From: Treponema peruense
GTDB taxonomy: Bacteria; Spirochaetota; Spirochaetia; Treponematales; Treponemataceae
Assembly: GCF_016117655.1 (NCBI RefSeq)
Contig: NZ_CP064936.1
Coordinates: forward strand, 1,426,001 to 1,490,000
Reading direction: 5' to 3'
DNA: 64,000 nt
Shown piece after piece: positions 1-7,775 of the stretch; positions within the stretch are counted from its first letter, which is position 1; each line of letters starts with the position of its first letter. The notes under the pieces were generated by a model that saw nothing but the letters and a program-made list of their open reading frames with translations, did no database searches and was not told the origin of the DNA. A program made the position numbers and the translations under genes.

Positions 1-458
1 GCAGCCCCGCTTTTGAAAAACGAAAGCGTAAATACACAAAGGGAGACAGCGCAGATTAAATAAAGGCATATTCCGAGGTAACCGCAAAGAACCTGGGCAC
101 ATTCCACGTCTCCGAAAAAAGATGCCGCTACAGGAATTGCACAGGACAGTACAAGCGGAACAGAAAGCACTGCAAGCACAGAAAGTATTCTTGCAAAAAC
201 AGGAGTCCATTCACCGTAAGGCAGTCCCAGGTCTTTGTTCCACGAAGGAAGAACCGCCGCAAGAGCCGGAACTGCAAGAACACAGGCCTTTGGTATGGAA
301 GCAAAAAAAGCGCGCATATCTGTTGTTCCCGCAGAAGAAAAAAAACGTCCCGCGGCAAAAAAGTCAAAGGAAAAGTAAAGGCACGAGACTGCGCAGACAA
401 TGTATGAAAGCGGGTTTGAAAGCAGTGAAAATACATATCTTTTGAAAAGAGCTTTCAT
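1..458 (-). CDS. ABC-2 type permease, GldF-like (partial, runs off the left edge)
   Basis: About 152 N-terminal residues are visible, starting MKALFKRYVFSLLSNPLSYI. The start codon overlaps the stop of the ATPase gene by an ATGA, so the two are translationally coupled and form one exporter. Hydrophobic segments alternate with short loops. The stretch reading SFFGDVECAQVLCGYLGICL resembles the conserved loop and helix of gliding-type GldF/ABC-2 permeases. Other frames here also stay open, but only this frame gives membrane-protein sequence in register with the ATPase gene. The family exports unknown substrates in most bacteria, so the substrate is not predictable. The C-terminal part lies outside the window. 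Confidence 0.85.
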   Translation of the reverse strand, partial: MKALFKRYVFSLLSNPLSYIVCAVSCLYFSFDFFAAGRFFSSAGTTDMRAFFASIPKACVLAVPALAAVLPSWNKDLGLPYGEWTPVFARILSVLAVLSVPLVLSCAIPVAASFFGDVECAQVLCGYLGICLYLICAVSLCVFTLSFFKSGA

Positions 459-1201
459 TCTTCAGAACCTCCGCCGGCATTTGTTCCACAAAGCTTCAGA
501 TAGGCTTCTTCCAGGGTTGAACAGCCACATGATGTAGAAATTTCTGCTGCAGTTCCCGAAGCAAGAACTGTTCCGGCTGAAAGAATGTATATTTTTGAAC
601 ACAAACGTTCTGCTTCTTCTATTCTGTGCGTAGAAAGAATTACCGCATTTTTTTTTGCATAACAGGCAATCGTTTTTCTTACCGACGCAGCCTGGGCCGG
701 GTCAAGTCCGCCTGAAAATTCATCCAGAATCAAAAGACGCGGATTATGGCACAAAGCCTTTGCAAGACTTACGCGCTGGCAGTAACCCTTTGACAGGGAA
801 GATATCCGTTTTGAAAATACGTCACCGAGCGAACATTCTTCCGTAACTTTTTCTACAGACCGAACTGCTTCATCTTTTTCAAGACCGTACAACGCGGCTT
901 CAAAAAACAGCGTTTCTTTTACGGTAAGAGAACGGTCCAACTGCGGCACTTCGGGAACAAAACCGGCAGTTTTTCTAATCTGAGCGGGTTCTGAAAGTCC
1001 GAATACAGACACAAAACCCGACGTTGGGTAATGAACACCTGACAATGCTTTAAGAAGAGTTGACTTCCCTGCCCCGTTCGGTCCGAGAATTCCTGTTACC
1101 GAACCCGTGTCCGCGCTGAAGTCAAGATTATCGCAGGCAGGACGTGTCTTTGCGGAATAGATTTTTGTAAATGAAGAAACGCAGATGCTCTCATTCAACA
1201 T
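455..1201 (-). CDS. ABC transporter ATP-binding protein, GldA-like
   Basis: This 248-residue nucleotide-binding subunit powers the membrane transporter whose permease follows it. Walker A GPNGAGKST lies at about residues 39-47, the signature LSKGYCQRVSLAKAL at about 135-149, Walker B LLILDEFSGGLDP at about 155-167, and the switch histidine in ILSTHR. The signature LSKGY instead of LSGGQ is common in ABC-2 exporters of the drug/gliding class. The ATG overlaps the 3' end of rnz by 11 nt and the stop overlaps the permease start. The order rnz-ATPase-permease is therefore one transcription unit. The substrate is unknown. Confidence 0.93.
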   Translation of the reverse strand: MLNESICVSSFTKIYSAKTRPACDNLDFSADTGSVTGILGPNGAGKSTLLKALSGVHYPTSGFVSVFGLSEPAQIRKTAGFVPEVPQLDRSLTVKETLFFEAALYGLEKDEAVRSVEKVTEECSLGDVFSKRISSLSKGYCQRVSLAKALCHNPRLLILDEFSGGLDPAQAASVRKTIACYAKKNAVILSTHRIEEAERLCSKIYILSAGTVLASGTAAEISTSCGCSTLEEAYLKLCGTNAGGGSEE

Positions 1202-2117
1202 AGGGAATCTCGAATCTCATCCTGTCTTTTGTAAGTTCTGCGGCAGGATAAACTTTTTTTGCCTGTGAAAGAAGAGTTTCAAGTTCCCTGTCATTGTATC
1301 TTGGGCTGTAATGTATCATTGCAAAACGTTTTACTTTGGCATCTCTGGCAATTGTGGCAGACTGGCGTGCAGTCATATGTTTTTTTTCTTTTGCCTGGTC
1401 AGAACAGTCGTCGGCAAACATTCCTTCACAGATAAGAAGGTCGCTGCCCATAACTTCCTTTGCAATGGAAGGAAGATAAAGCGTGTCCGTAACAAAACTG
1501 AATTTGCGGCCACTGCGGTTTTTACCTACAACCTGTTCCGGCGAAACGGTTATCCCGTCTGCGTTGACAACAGATTCACCGTGCTGAAGCTTTCCCCAAA
1601 GCGGTCCCCTTGGAACATTGAGTTTTTGTGCCTGTTCCGGATTGAATTCACCGGGGCGGTCAAGTTCTTCGAGTGTATATCCTACACATGTCTTTGTATG
1701 CTCAAGGGGAAAAGCCCTTACGTAAAAGCCGTCACCGGAATAAACTGCACCTGGTTCTGTAATTTCTTTTACTATAATGGGATAATTGATGTACATATCC
1801 AAAACGCGGCGGCTTGTTTCTATATATTCTGCAATTTTTGGCGGACCGAATATGTAAAGGGGCTCCGTACGTTCAACCTGAGATGAAAGCATAAGAATTC
1901 CGGGAAGACCGGTTACGTGGTCTGCATGCGTGTGTGAAACAAAAATGGCATTTATTTTCTTCCATTTTAAGTTGAGCCGCCTTAAAGAAACCTGGGTTCC
2001 TTCACCACCGTCGAATAAAAACAAATCACCGTCCCTTCTCAAAAGAACCGATGTAAGATGTCTGTAAGGAAGAGGCATCATGCCGCCGCATCCGAGTACA
2101 AAAGCTTCCATATTCAT
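1191..2117 (-). CDS. rnz: Ribonuclease Z (tRNA 3' processing endonuclease)
   Basis: A 308-residue metallo-beta-lactamase-fold nuclease of the RNase Z/ElaC family, which removes 3' trailers from tRNA precursors. The zinc-binding motif SHTHADHVTGLPG lies at about residues 61-73. Further ligands are in FVTDTLY and FAMIHYSPRY near the C-terminus, and the length matches the short bacterial form. The start ATG at 2117 has no Shine-Dalgarno sequence; a second ATG two codons in is an alternative. It is the first gene of an operon with the ABC exporter genes, overlapping the ATPase gene by 11 nt. Confidence 0.95.
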   Translation of the reverse strand: MNMEAFVLGCGGMMPLPYRHLTSVLLRRDGDLFLFDGGEGTQVSLRRLNLKWKKINAIFVSHTHADHVTGLPGILMLSSQVERTEPLYIFGPPKIAEYIETSRRVLDMYINYPIIVKEITEPGAVYSGDGFYVRAFPLEHTKTCVGYTLEELDRPGEFNPEQAQKLNVPRGPLWGKLQHGESVVNADGITVSPEQVVGKNRSGRKFSFVTDTLYLPSIAKEVMGSDLLICEGMFADDCSDQAKEKKHMTARQSATIARDAKVKRFAMIHYSPRYNDRELETLLSQAKKVYPAAELTKDRMRFEIPYVE

Positions 2118-2125
2118 ATCTTTAA

Positions 2126-2155
2126 AGTATAACGCAAAACAGCCCTATTATGGAA
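2126..2155 (-). promoter_or_regulatory. Putative sigma70 promoter of rnz
   Basis: On the minus strand, TTCCAT, an 18-nt spacer and TATACT lie just upstream of rnz. The -10 box ends 8 nt before the rnz ATG, which would give an almost leaderless message. The -35 box is poor, so this is the weakest of the leaderless-type promoters in the window. Confidence 0.4.
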
Positions 2156-2235
2156 GTAGCTGGCAAATGCACATATCTAAAGTAATATATATTCTACAAA
2201 TGTAAAAAAATTGGCGCGCAAAACAGACTGTACCA

Positions 2236-2264
2236 TTGAACATGACAGAAATTTCATTTATAAT
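2236..2264 (+). promoter_or_regulatory. Sigma70-type promoter of the wzz-rml operon
   Basis: TTGAAC, a 17-nt spacer and a consensus TATAAT. The -10 box ends 8 nt before the ATG at 2273, so the predicted transcription start falls at about 2271. A stop codon in frame at 2264-2266 rules out an earlier start, and there is no Shine-Dalgarno sequence. The message is predicted to be leaderless. Confidence 0.7.
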
Positions 2265-2272
2265 GAAACATT

Positions 2273-3280
2273 ATGAATGAAGAGATACAGTCACAGAACA
2301 CAACCGATGACGAAATCAGCCTGATTGACCTTTTTGCAGTTCTTCTGCACTACAAGCTGCTCATTATTATTACAACAGTTGCTGCAATGATTTTTGCGGT
2401 TACAATTTCGGTTATTTCACTTAAGCTTCCGGCAGAAAAATCCTTTTTACCGAATGAATACACGCCGAAAGCCCTGCTTCTTATAAATGACACAACCGGG
2501 GGCGGAGTGAGTTCTTCTATGTCAAGCCTTGCAAGCCTTGCGGGAATCAATCTTTCTTCTTCAGGCGGAGGAATTTCCTATTCAAGCCTTGCAACTTATC
2601 TTGCTGGAACAGATTCTTTTTTGGACTCGATTGTTGATGAATTTAACCTTATAAACAAGTGGAAAATCGAAAAACACGTAAGGACCGAAAGCCGTAAAGT
2701 CCTCAAGAAAAAGCTGGTTGCCAGTTTTGACGAAGACAGCGGTGTTTTTTCAATAAGTTTTACCGACATTGACCCGAACTTTGCATGCGAGGTCGTGGAA
2801 TATGCTGTTTCCTACATGGAAAAAAGATTCCGTGAACTGGGCGTAGACAAAAATGAAATCAAAAAGGAAAACCTTGAAAAAAATATTACTTCCACCTATT
2901 CAGAAATTGAACGTCTGCGTTCACAGATAATGAATCTTGAAACAGAAGCACAGGGTTATTCAGGCTTTAATATTCCGTCAATTACAATGGAAACAACCAG
3001 AATTGAAATGGAAATTACCGCTCAGACAGAAGTTTACAAGCAGATGAAAACCCAGTATGAACTTCTTAAAGTAGAAATGCAGAGCGAAACACCCATTCTG
3101 CAGGTTCTCGAGCATGCATCCGTTCCCGACCAGAAATCTGGACCAAGCCGCGGTACACTGTGCATAATCATTACTTTTGCAGCAGCGTTTATTTCTGTGT
3201 TCCTGGCGTTCCTTTTGAATGCACTCAAAAACATAAGAAATGATCCTGAAGCAATGGCAAAACTCCGGTCTGGAAAATAA
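2273..3280 (+). CDS. Wzz-like polysaccharide chain-length determinant protein
   Basis: A 335-residue inner-membrane protein with the Wzz/polysaccharide co-polymerase layout. A short cytoplasmic tail ([17 protein letters not shown]) leads into a first membrane helix at about residues 28-50. A long periplasmic region with coiled coil follows at about 190-275, and a second helix lies at about 295-317 after the PxxP-like [11 protein letters not shown]. There is no C-terminal tyrosine-kinase domain. A serine/glycine-rich stretch ([12 protein letters not shown]) sits near residues 80-100, as in other Wzz proteins. It heads the plus-strand operon with rmlACDB, which fits control of glycan length. 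The mRNA appears leaderless. Confidence 0.85.
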   Translation: MNEEIQSQNTTDDEISLIDLFAVLLHYKLLIIITTVAAMIFAVTISVISLKLPAEKSFLPNEYTPKALLLINDTTGGGVSSSMSSLASLAGINLSSSGGGISYSSLATYLAGTDSFLDSIVDEFNLINKWKIEKHVRTESRKVLKKKLVASFDEDSGVFSISFTDIDPNFACEVVEYAVSYMEKRFRELGVDKNEIKKENLEKNITSTYSEIERLRSQIMNLETEAQGYSGFNIPSITMETTRIEMEITAQTEVYKQMKTQYELLKVEMQSETPILQVLEHASVPDQKSGPSRGTLCIIITFAAAFISVFLAFLLNALKNIRNDPEAMAKLRSGK

Positions 3281-3330
3281 CAGACACAGTAATCTTATTT
3301 TATACCTTTACCTTACATTGGAGAAATTTT

Positions 3331-4206
3331 ATGAAAGGAATTATTCTTGCAGGTGGTTCTGGAACCCGTCTATACCCTATAACAAAGGCTGTTTCAAAGC
3401 AGATTCTTCCGCTTTATGACAAGCCCATGATTTACTACCCGATGAGCGTACTCATGCTTTCGGAGATAAAGGAAGTTCTTGTTATTTCTACCCCGCGCGA
3501 CATTACGCTTTTCAAGGAACTTTTTGGTGACGGTTCATGGCTTGGAATGAAAATAGAATATGCTGTTCAGGATAAGCCGCGCGGACTTGCAGACGCATTT
3601 ATTGTAGGTGAAAAATTCATCGGAAATAACAGCGTGGCTCTTGTTCTGGGAGACAATATTTTCTACGGCCAGTCTTTTACAAGCACACTCAAGTCTGCTG
3701 TAAAGAAAGTAAACACTGATGGCGGCGCCGTTATTTTCGGATATTTTGTAAAAGACCCGACTGCTTACGGTGTTGTTGAATTTGACAAAAACGGAACTGC
3801 ACTCGGAATTGAAGAAAAGCCAGCAAAGCCAAAGTCAAATTACGCTGTTCCGGGACTTTATTTTTATGACAATTCGGTAATCAATATTGCAAAAAATGTT
3901 AAACCTTCTGCACGCGGTGAAATAGAAATTACTGCGGTAAACAATGCTTACCTTGACGAAAAAAAGCTTAAGGTAGAACTTATGGGACGCGGAATGGCTT
4001 GGCTTGACACGGGAACATACGACGGGCTTCTTGAAGCATCAAACTTTATTGCCACAATACAGAAGCGCCAGGGTATGTACGTAAGCTGCCTTGAAGAAAT
4101 TGCATACAGAAACGGCTGGATAAACAAAGAACAGCTTCTGGAACTTGCAGCCGGTTACAAAACCAGTTACGGTGAATATCTTAAATTTATTGCGGAGCAG
4201 AACTAA
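3331..4206 (+). CDS. rfbA: Glucose-1-phosphate thymidylyltransferase
   Basis: A 291-residue RmlA that makes dTDP-glucose from dTTP and glucose-1-phosphate, the first step of dTDP-L-rhamnose synthesis. The N-terminal signature [20 protein letters not shown] is followed by DKPMIYYP, with [19 protein letters not shown] and [13 protein letters not shown] further in. All are diagnostic of RmlA. The length is standard. GGAG precedes the ATG. rfbC starts 1 nt after its stop. Confidence 0.98.
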   Translation: MKGIILAGGSGTRLYPITKAVSKQILPLYDKPMIYYPMSVLMLSEIKEVLVISTPRDITLFKELFGDGSWLGMKIEYAVQDKPRGLADAFIVGEKFIGNNSVALVLGDNIFYGQSFTSTLKSAVKKVNTDGGAVIFGYFVKDPTAYGVVEFDKNGTALGIEEKPAKPKSNYAVPGLYFYDNSVINIAKNVKPSARGEIEITAVNNAYLDEKKLKVELMGRGMAWLDTGTYDGLLEASNFIATIQKRQGMYVSCLEEIAYRNGWINKEQLLELAAGYKTSYGEYLKFIAEQN

Positions 4207-4207
4207 A

Positions 4208-4792
4208 ATGGCTTTTGAATTCAGAAAATGTTTTATTGAAGGACTTTACGAAGTACAGCCCAAAGTATTTGGTGACAACCGCGGTTACTTTTTTGAAGTA
4301 TACAGCGAAAAGGATTTTTTTGAAGCAGGCCTTTGCATGAAATTCGTGCAAGACAACCAGTCTTCAAGTTCCAAAGGTGTTCTGAGAGGACTTCACTTTC
4401 AGACAAAACATCCGCAGGGAAAATTAGTGCGCGCAGTTGAAGGCAAGGTTTATGATGTTGCTGTAGATCTCAGAAACGGTTCACCGACTTTTGGAAAATA
4501 TTACGGTGTCGTACTCGATGCAGAAAAGCAGAACCAGTTCTATATTCCTGAAGGATTCGCGCACGGTTTTTATGTTTTGAGTGAACATGCAGTGTTTGCA
4601 TACAAGTGCACGGACTTTTACCATCCAGAAGATGAAGGCGGAATAATGTGGAACGATGCCACTGTTGGAATTGAATGGGACAAGATTGCACCGGGACTGG
4701 AACCGCTTCTTTCTGAAAAAGACAAGAAACATCCTTCATTCAATACAAGTGAAAAATATTTTGATTTGAACGCAAAATGGATTGGCAAATAA
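4208..4792 (+). CDS. rfbC: dTDP-4-dehydrorhamnose 3,5-epimerase
   Basis: A 194-residue cupin-fold RmlC that epimerises dTDP-4-keto-6-deoxyglucose at C3 and C5. The catalytic-histidine motif VLRGLHFQ lies at about residues 57-64, followed by HPQGKLVRAVEGKVYDVAVD. IPEGFAHGFYVLS carries the other conserved histidine and tyrosine. The ATG at 4208 is chosen over an upstream TTG because it begins the family N-terminus and directly follows the rfbA stop. The frame upstream only shadows rfbA. Confidence 0.97.
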   Translation: MAFEFRKCFIEGLYEVQPKVFGDNRGYFFEVYSEKDFFEAGLCMKFVQDNQSSSSKGVLRGLHFQTKHPQGKLVRAVEGKVYDVAVDLRNGSPTFGKYYGVVLDAEKQNQFYIPEGFAHGFYVLSEHAVFAYKCTDFYHPEDEGGIMWNDATVGIEWDKIAPGLEPLLSEKDKKHPSFNTSEKYFDLNAKWIGK

Positions 4793-4802
4793 GAGGTTTA
4801 CT

Positions 4803-5762
4803 ATGATTTGGCTTATCGGAAGCAAAGGTATGCTCGGAAGCGAAATAGCCCGACAGCTTACCGAAAAACATATTTCCTGGGTGGGAAGTGACCGCGATGT
4901 AGATATAAGCGACCCCCAGGCTCTGCTGAACTTTGCAGACAGTCACGACACTTCTGCCGGTTGCACCGGACGCACTGCAAGCAACGGAAAGGTTCCTGAA
5001 AAAATTACATGGGTAATCAACTGTGCAGCCTACACTGCCGTAGACAAGGCAGAATCAGATGCGGAACTTGCAAAAATTCTTAACGAAGACGGTCCGCGCA
5101 ATATTGCCCGTGCCACAAGAAAAATCGGTGCAAAGCTTATCCACATTTCTACTGACTACGTGTTTGACGGAACAGGTTCTGTTCCATATACAGAAACTAT
5201 GGAAAAAAAGCCTCTGGGCGTGTACGGTGTTACAAAAGCTGCAGGTGAAGATGCTGTAGAAAAGGAAATGACGCAGTATTATATTCTAAGAACAGCGTGG
5301 CTTTACGGGTTTGACGGCAAAAACTTTGTCTACACAATGACAAAACTTATGAATGACCGCGATGCCCTTAATGTAGTTTCTGACCAGAAGGGAACTCCGA
5401 CATGCGCTATGGATCTTGCTGCAGCTATCATTAAAATAATAGAAACTTCTGACAAAGCACCGGGACTTTTTGGAAAAAAATCTGCAATTCCGTATGGAGT
5501 GTATCATTTTACAAACCTGGGCGAAACTACGTGGTTCGAATTTGCACGCAGAATTTATGAACTTGGAAAAAGATTCGGACGCATTCAGTCTGACTGTTCA
5601 GTTAACCCCTGCACTACAGAAGAATACCCGACTCCGGCAAAACGCCCGGCATATTCTGTTCTTGACAAAAGCAAAATTCAGAATGCACTCAGGATAAAGA
5701 TTCCGTCATGGGAAGAAAGCCTTGAGAAATTCATCAAAAGCCCGCGCTTTGAAATAAAGTAA
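4803..5762 (+). CDS. rfbD: dTDP-4-dehydrorhamnose reductase
   Basis: A 319-residue RmlD of the short-chain dehydrogenase family, catalysing the last step to dTDP-L-rhamnose. It has a Rossmann motif GSKGMLGSEIA at the N-terminus, STDYVFDG, and YGVTKAAGE with the catalytic Tyr/Lys. It is slightly longer than the usual 285-300 residues because of a loop (about residues 42-60) before VINCAAYTAVDKAE. The ATG at 4803 follows AAGAGGT at good spacing and is preferred to the upstream TTG at 4782. It is co-transcribed with rfbC, 10 nt away. Confidence 0.97.
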   Translation: MIWLIGSKGMLGSEIARQLTEKHISWVGSDRDVDISDPQALLNFADSHDTSAGCTGRTASNGKVPEKITWVINCAAYTAVDKAESDAELAKILNEDGPRNIARATRKIGAKLIHISTDYVFDGTGSVPYTETMEKKPLGVYGVTKAAGEDAVEKEMTQYYILRTAWLYGFDGKNFVYTMTKLMNDRDALNVVSDQKGTPTCAMDLAAAIIKIIETSDKAPGLFGKKSAIPYGVYHFTNLGETTWFEFARRIYELGKRFGRIQSDCSVNPCTTEEYPTPAKRPAYSVLDKSKIQNALRIKIPSWEESLEKFIKSPRFEIK

Positions 5763-5795
5763 GGCTCTAAAATAAACTGTTCTTTGGAGGAATTT

Positions 5796-6920
5796 ATGTC
5801 TGACAGAAAACTTAAGAATATACTTGTTACAGGTGGATGCGGATTTATCGGAAGCAATTTCATTAACTATATGTTCGGCCAGAGTGCTACCGGCAGCAGG
5901 GAATTTATGGATTCAGGATTTGACGGACGCATCGTTAACGTTGACTGCCTTACATACGCAGGAAATCCAGATAATCTTTCAGGTGTGCAAAAGGCATTCG
6001 GCGGAACAAGATATTTCTTTGAAAAAGCCGACATCTGTGACAGAAGTGCCATTGAGCGCATCTTCAAACAGTATGATATAGACACCGTAATTCATTTTGC
6101 GGCAGAAAGCCATGTTGACCGTTCAATTCTGGGACCTGAAGCATTTATTAAAACCAACATTATGGGAACATATACACTTCTGGATGTTGCCAGAAAATTC
6201 TGGAACGTGTCTTTGGACAACCAGCGTGACGATGTTCTTTTTCACCATATTTCTACTGATGAAGTTTACGGTTCCCTCGGAGAAACTGGATATTTTACAG
6301 AAACAACTCCTTATGATCCGCGCTCACCGTATTCGGCAAGCAAGGCTTCCAGTGATCATATTGTTATGGCATACTACCACACTTACGGACTTCCTATTAC
6401 GCTTTCTAACTGTACAAACAATTACGGTCCGTACCAGTTCCCCGAAAAGCTTATTCCGCTTATGATTCTGAACATGCAGGAAGGAAAGAATCTTCCTGTT
6501 TACGGTGAAGGCAAGAATATACGCGACTGGATTTATGTAGAAGATCACAACCGCGCTGTCTGGCAGATTGTCAAAGACGGAATTACAGGTCAGAAATACA
6601 ATATCGGTGGCGAAAACGAATGGCAGAACATTAAGCTTTTGGACAAACTCATTGAGCTTACAGCCAAAGAAGCAGGCCTTAACGCTGATGATGTAAGAAA
6701 AACAATTGTTCATGTAAAGGACAGACCCGGCCACGATGCAAGATATGCAATTGACTGCGCAAAGATAAAGAAAGAACTCGGTTGGGAAAGAAAAATGACT
6801 TTTGAAGAAGGCCTTACCCTTACCGTAAAATGGTATCTTTCACATAAGGAATGGATTGAACGCGTTCAGTCCGGGGAATACCTTAAGTGGATTGACAGCA
6901 ATTACGCAGGAAGAAAATAA
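5796..6920 (+). CDS. rfbB: dTDP-glucose 4,6-dehydratase
   Basis: A 374-residue RmlB that makes dTDP-4-keto-6-deoxyglucose, NAD-dependent. It has TGGCGFIGSNF at the N-terminus, HFAAESHVDRS, the HISTDEVYG active-site strand, and YSASKASSDH with the catalytic YxxxK. CTNNYGPYQFPEKLIP and RDWIYVEDH are also typical. The ATG at 5796 is preceded by an ideal GGAGG at 5786-5790, whereas the in-frame TTG at 5784 overlaps that ribosome-binding site. It is the last gene of the rml cluster and is followed by a strong terminator. Confidence 0.98.
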   Translation: MSDRKLKNILVTGGCGFIGSNFINYMFGQSATGSREFMDSGFDGRIVNVDCLTYAGNPDNLSGVQKAFGGTRYFFEKADICDRSAIERIFKQYDIDTVIHFAAESHVDRSILGPEAFIKTNIMGTYTLLDVARKFWNVSLDNQRDDVLFHHISTDEVYGSLGETGYFTETTPYDPRSPYSASKASSDHIVMAYYHTYGLPITLSNCTNNYGPYQFPEKLIPLMILNMQEGKNLPVYGEGKNIRDWIYVEDHNRAVWQIVKDGITGQKYNIGGENEWQNIKLLDKLIELTAKEAGLNADDVRKTIVHVKDRPGHDARYAIDCAKIKKELGWERKMTFEEGLTLTVKWYLSHKEWIERVQSGEYLKWIDSNYAGRK

Positions 6921-6925
6921 TTAAT

Positions 6926-6947
6926 AAATTCTGACTGACAAAACAAA
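6926..6947. repeat. 22-nt direct repeat, copy 1
   Basis: Identical to 7385-7406; both contain CTGACTGACAAAACAAA. This copy forms the first arm of the rfbB terminator. The other sits on the brnA stop codon. The two copies bracket the brnT remnant and brnA. Confidence 0.85.
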
Positions 6948-6981
6948 TAGGCTTCCCCGCAGGGAAGCCTATTTGTTTTGT
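6938..6981 (+). terminator. Rho-independent-like terminator after rfbB
   Basis: A perfect 20-bp stem (6938-6957 with 6962-6981) closes a CGCA loop. The T-rich outer arm supplies the U tract for either strand. It ends the wzz-rml operon. Confidence 0.85.
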
Positions 6982-6996
6982 TGTAAATATTTATTT

Positions 6997-7149
6997 GACA
7001 GATGGAACGGTGTTGGTTGCCTAAATGGTCTATTGGTTCTTGTTACGACCTTTACAGAAAGAGAGCGAATAATAATTATCTCAGTTCAAAAAGCAGACAA
7101 TAACTTAAAGGAAGTTTATTATGATTACATCAAAAAAATTAACGGCTGA
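6997..7149 (+). pseudogene. brnT toxin remnant (C-terminal half only)
   Basis: An open frame without a start reads DRWNGCGCLNGLLVLVTTFT, then ERERIIIISVQKADNNLKEV, ending at the TGA at 7147-7149. This matches the C-terminal half of BrnT-type ribonuclease toxins (GxLNGrLlvVvyTER...IRIISARKA). The N-terminal half, which carries part of the active site, is absent. Homology begins about 15 nt after the rfbB terminator. The frame overlaps the brnA start, as is normal for brnT-brnA pairs. The expected ARKA reads VQKA. I infer a deletion-inactivated toxin. Confidence 0.72.
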
Positions 7150-7393
7150 ACGAATTGCAGAAATTGAAAAGACCCCAATAGTATACGATGAGGATTCTCC
7201 TGAATTTTCAAAAGAAGAATTACAGGAATTTGTTCCATACCATAAAGAATATTTTGATATTACTCCAAAAAAAATTTTAATATCCATAAAACTTGATGCC
7301 GATCTTTTGGCAATGATGAAAGCAACAGGAAAAGGATACCAGACCCGCATCAATAAATGCCTTCGTGAAGCAGTAATATCAGGAAAATTCTGA
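7121..7393 (+). CDS. brnA: BrnA-like antitoxin (orphan)
   Basis: A 90-residue protein of the BrnA/CopG-like antitoxin family. The C-terminal ISIKLDADLLAMMKATGKGY followed by QTRINKCLREAV is the family's ribbon-helix-helix DNA-binding end. The acidic N-terminal half would wrap the toxin. AAGGAAG lies 7 nt before the ATG. The cognate toxin upstream survives only as a fragment, so this is an orphan antitoxin that may still bind operators elsewhere. The family assignment is by motif memory. Confidence 0.8.
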   Translation: MITSKKLTAERIAEIEKTPIVYDEDSPEFSKEELQEFVPYHKEYFDITPKKILISIKLDADLLAMMKATGKGYQTRINKCLREAVISGKF

Positions 7394-7406
7394 CTGACAA
7401 AACAAA
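7385..7406. repeat. 22-nt direct repeat, copy 2
   Basis: Identical to 6926-6947. It includes the last sense codon and stop of brnA (TTC TGA). Confidence 0.85.
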
Positions 7407-7408
7407 CA

Positions 7409-7447
7409 AACAAGGGGTTGTATCACTTTTGAGACAGCCCCCTTGTT
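7409..7447. terminator. Bidirectional terminator between brnA and the PII-like gene
   Basis: AACAAGGGG (7409-7417) pairs with CCCCTTGTT (7439-7447), with additional imperfect pairing inside and T/A-rich flanks. It lies between two converging genes. Confidence 0.7.
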
Positions 7448-7448
7448 A

Positions 7449-7772
7449 TTACACTTCTGTTCCGCGGCCGATGAAACAGGCGATTCCTTCTGTTATGAAA
7501 AGTTTTCTTAACTTTACTACAATATCCTGAATCTTTTTTGCCTCGTCGTCGTCACAGTATATTATGTACATTAAGTTGAGCTGTGGCCAGACTGCATCTC
7601 CAAGATGAGGATTACTGTAGCCGGCGCCCATTACCGGCGAAATTTTTGTGTAACGTTTTGCAACACCTGCGTTTTTGAATTCCTCATTAAAGTCTTCCTC
7701 CAGCGCCTGCGAGCAGATAATTTCTATGCGAACAAGATTTTTTGAACTTGAATCATTTACATTTTCCTGCAT
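7449..7772 (-). CDS. PII-like protein associated with the RND pump
   Basis: A 107-residue protein with a ferredoxin-like, PII-like pattern. It opens RIEIICSQALEEDFNEEF. The middle reads YTKISPVMGAGYSNPHLGDA, like the PII T-loop entry, and the end is a GIACFIGRGTEV strand. It starts 3 nt after the RND pump stop. Small PII-like proteins of this kind sit behind RND pumps in Bacteroidetes and spirochaetes (the family often called PG0541-like). The role is unproven. I infer a trimeric regulator of the pump or of the operon. Confidence 0.7.
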   Translation of the reverse strand: MQENVNDSSSKNLVRIEIICSQALEEDFNEEFKNAGVAKRYTKISPVMGAGYSNPHLGDAVWPQLNLMYIIYCDDDEAKKIQDIVVKLRKLFITEGIACFIGRGTEV

Positions 7773-7775
7773 AAC

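Noticed and set aside
122-445. Open frames on both strands at 122-445
   Set aside because: They shadow the partial ABC-2 permease, whose frame (458 to 1, minus) alone gives membrane-protein sequence and an ATGA coupling with the ATPase gene.
7409-7447. IS-end-like sequence (GGGCTGTCTCA on the minus strand)
   Set aside because: The pairing arms and position between converging genes explain it as a bidirectional terminator. No transposase or target duplication is present.
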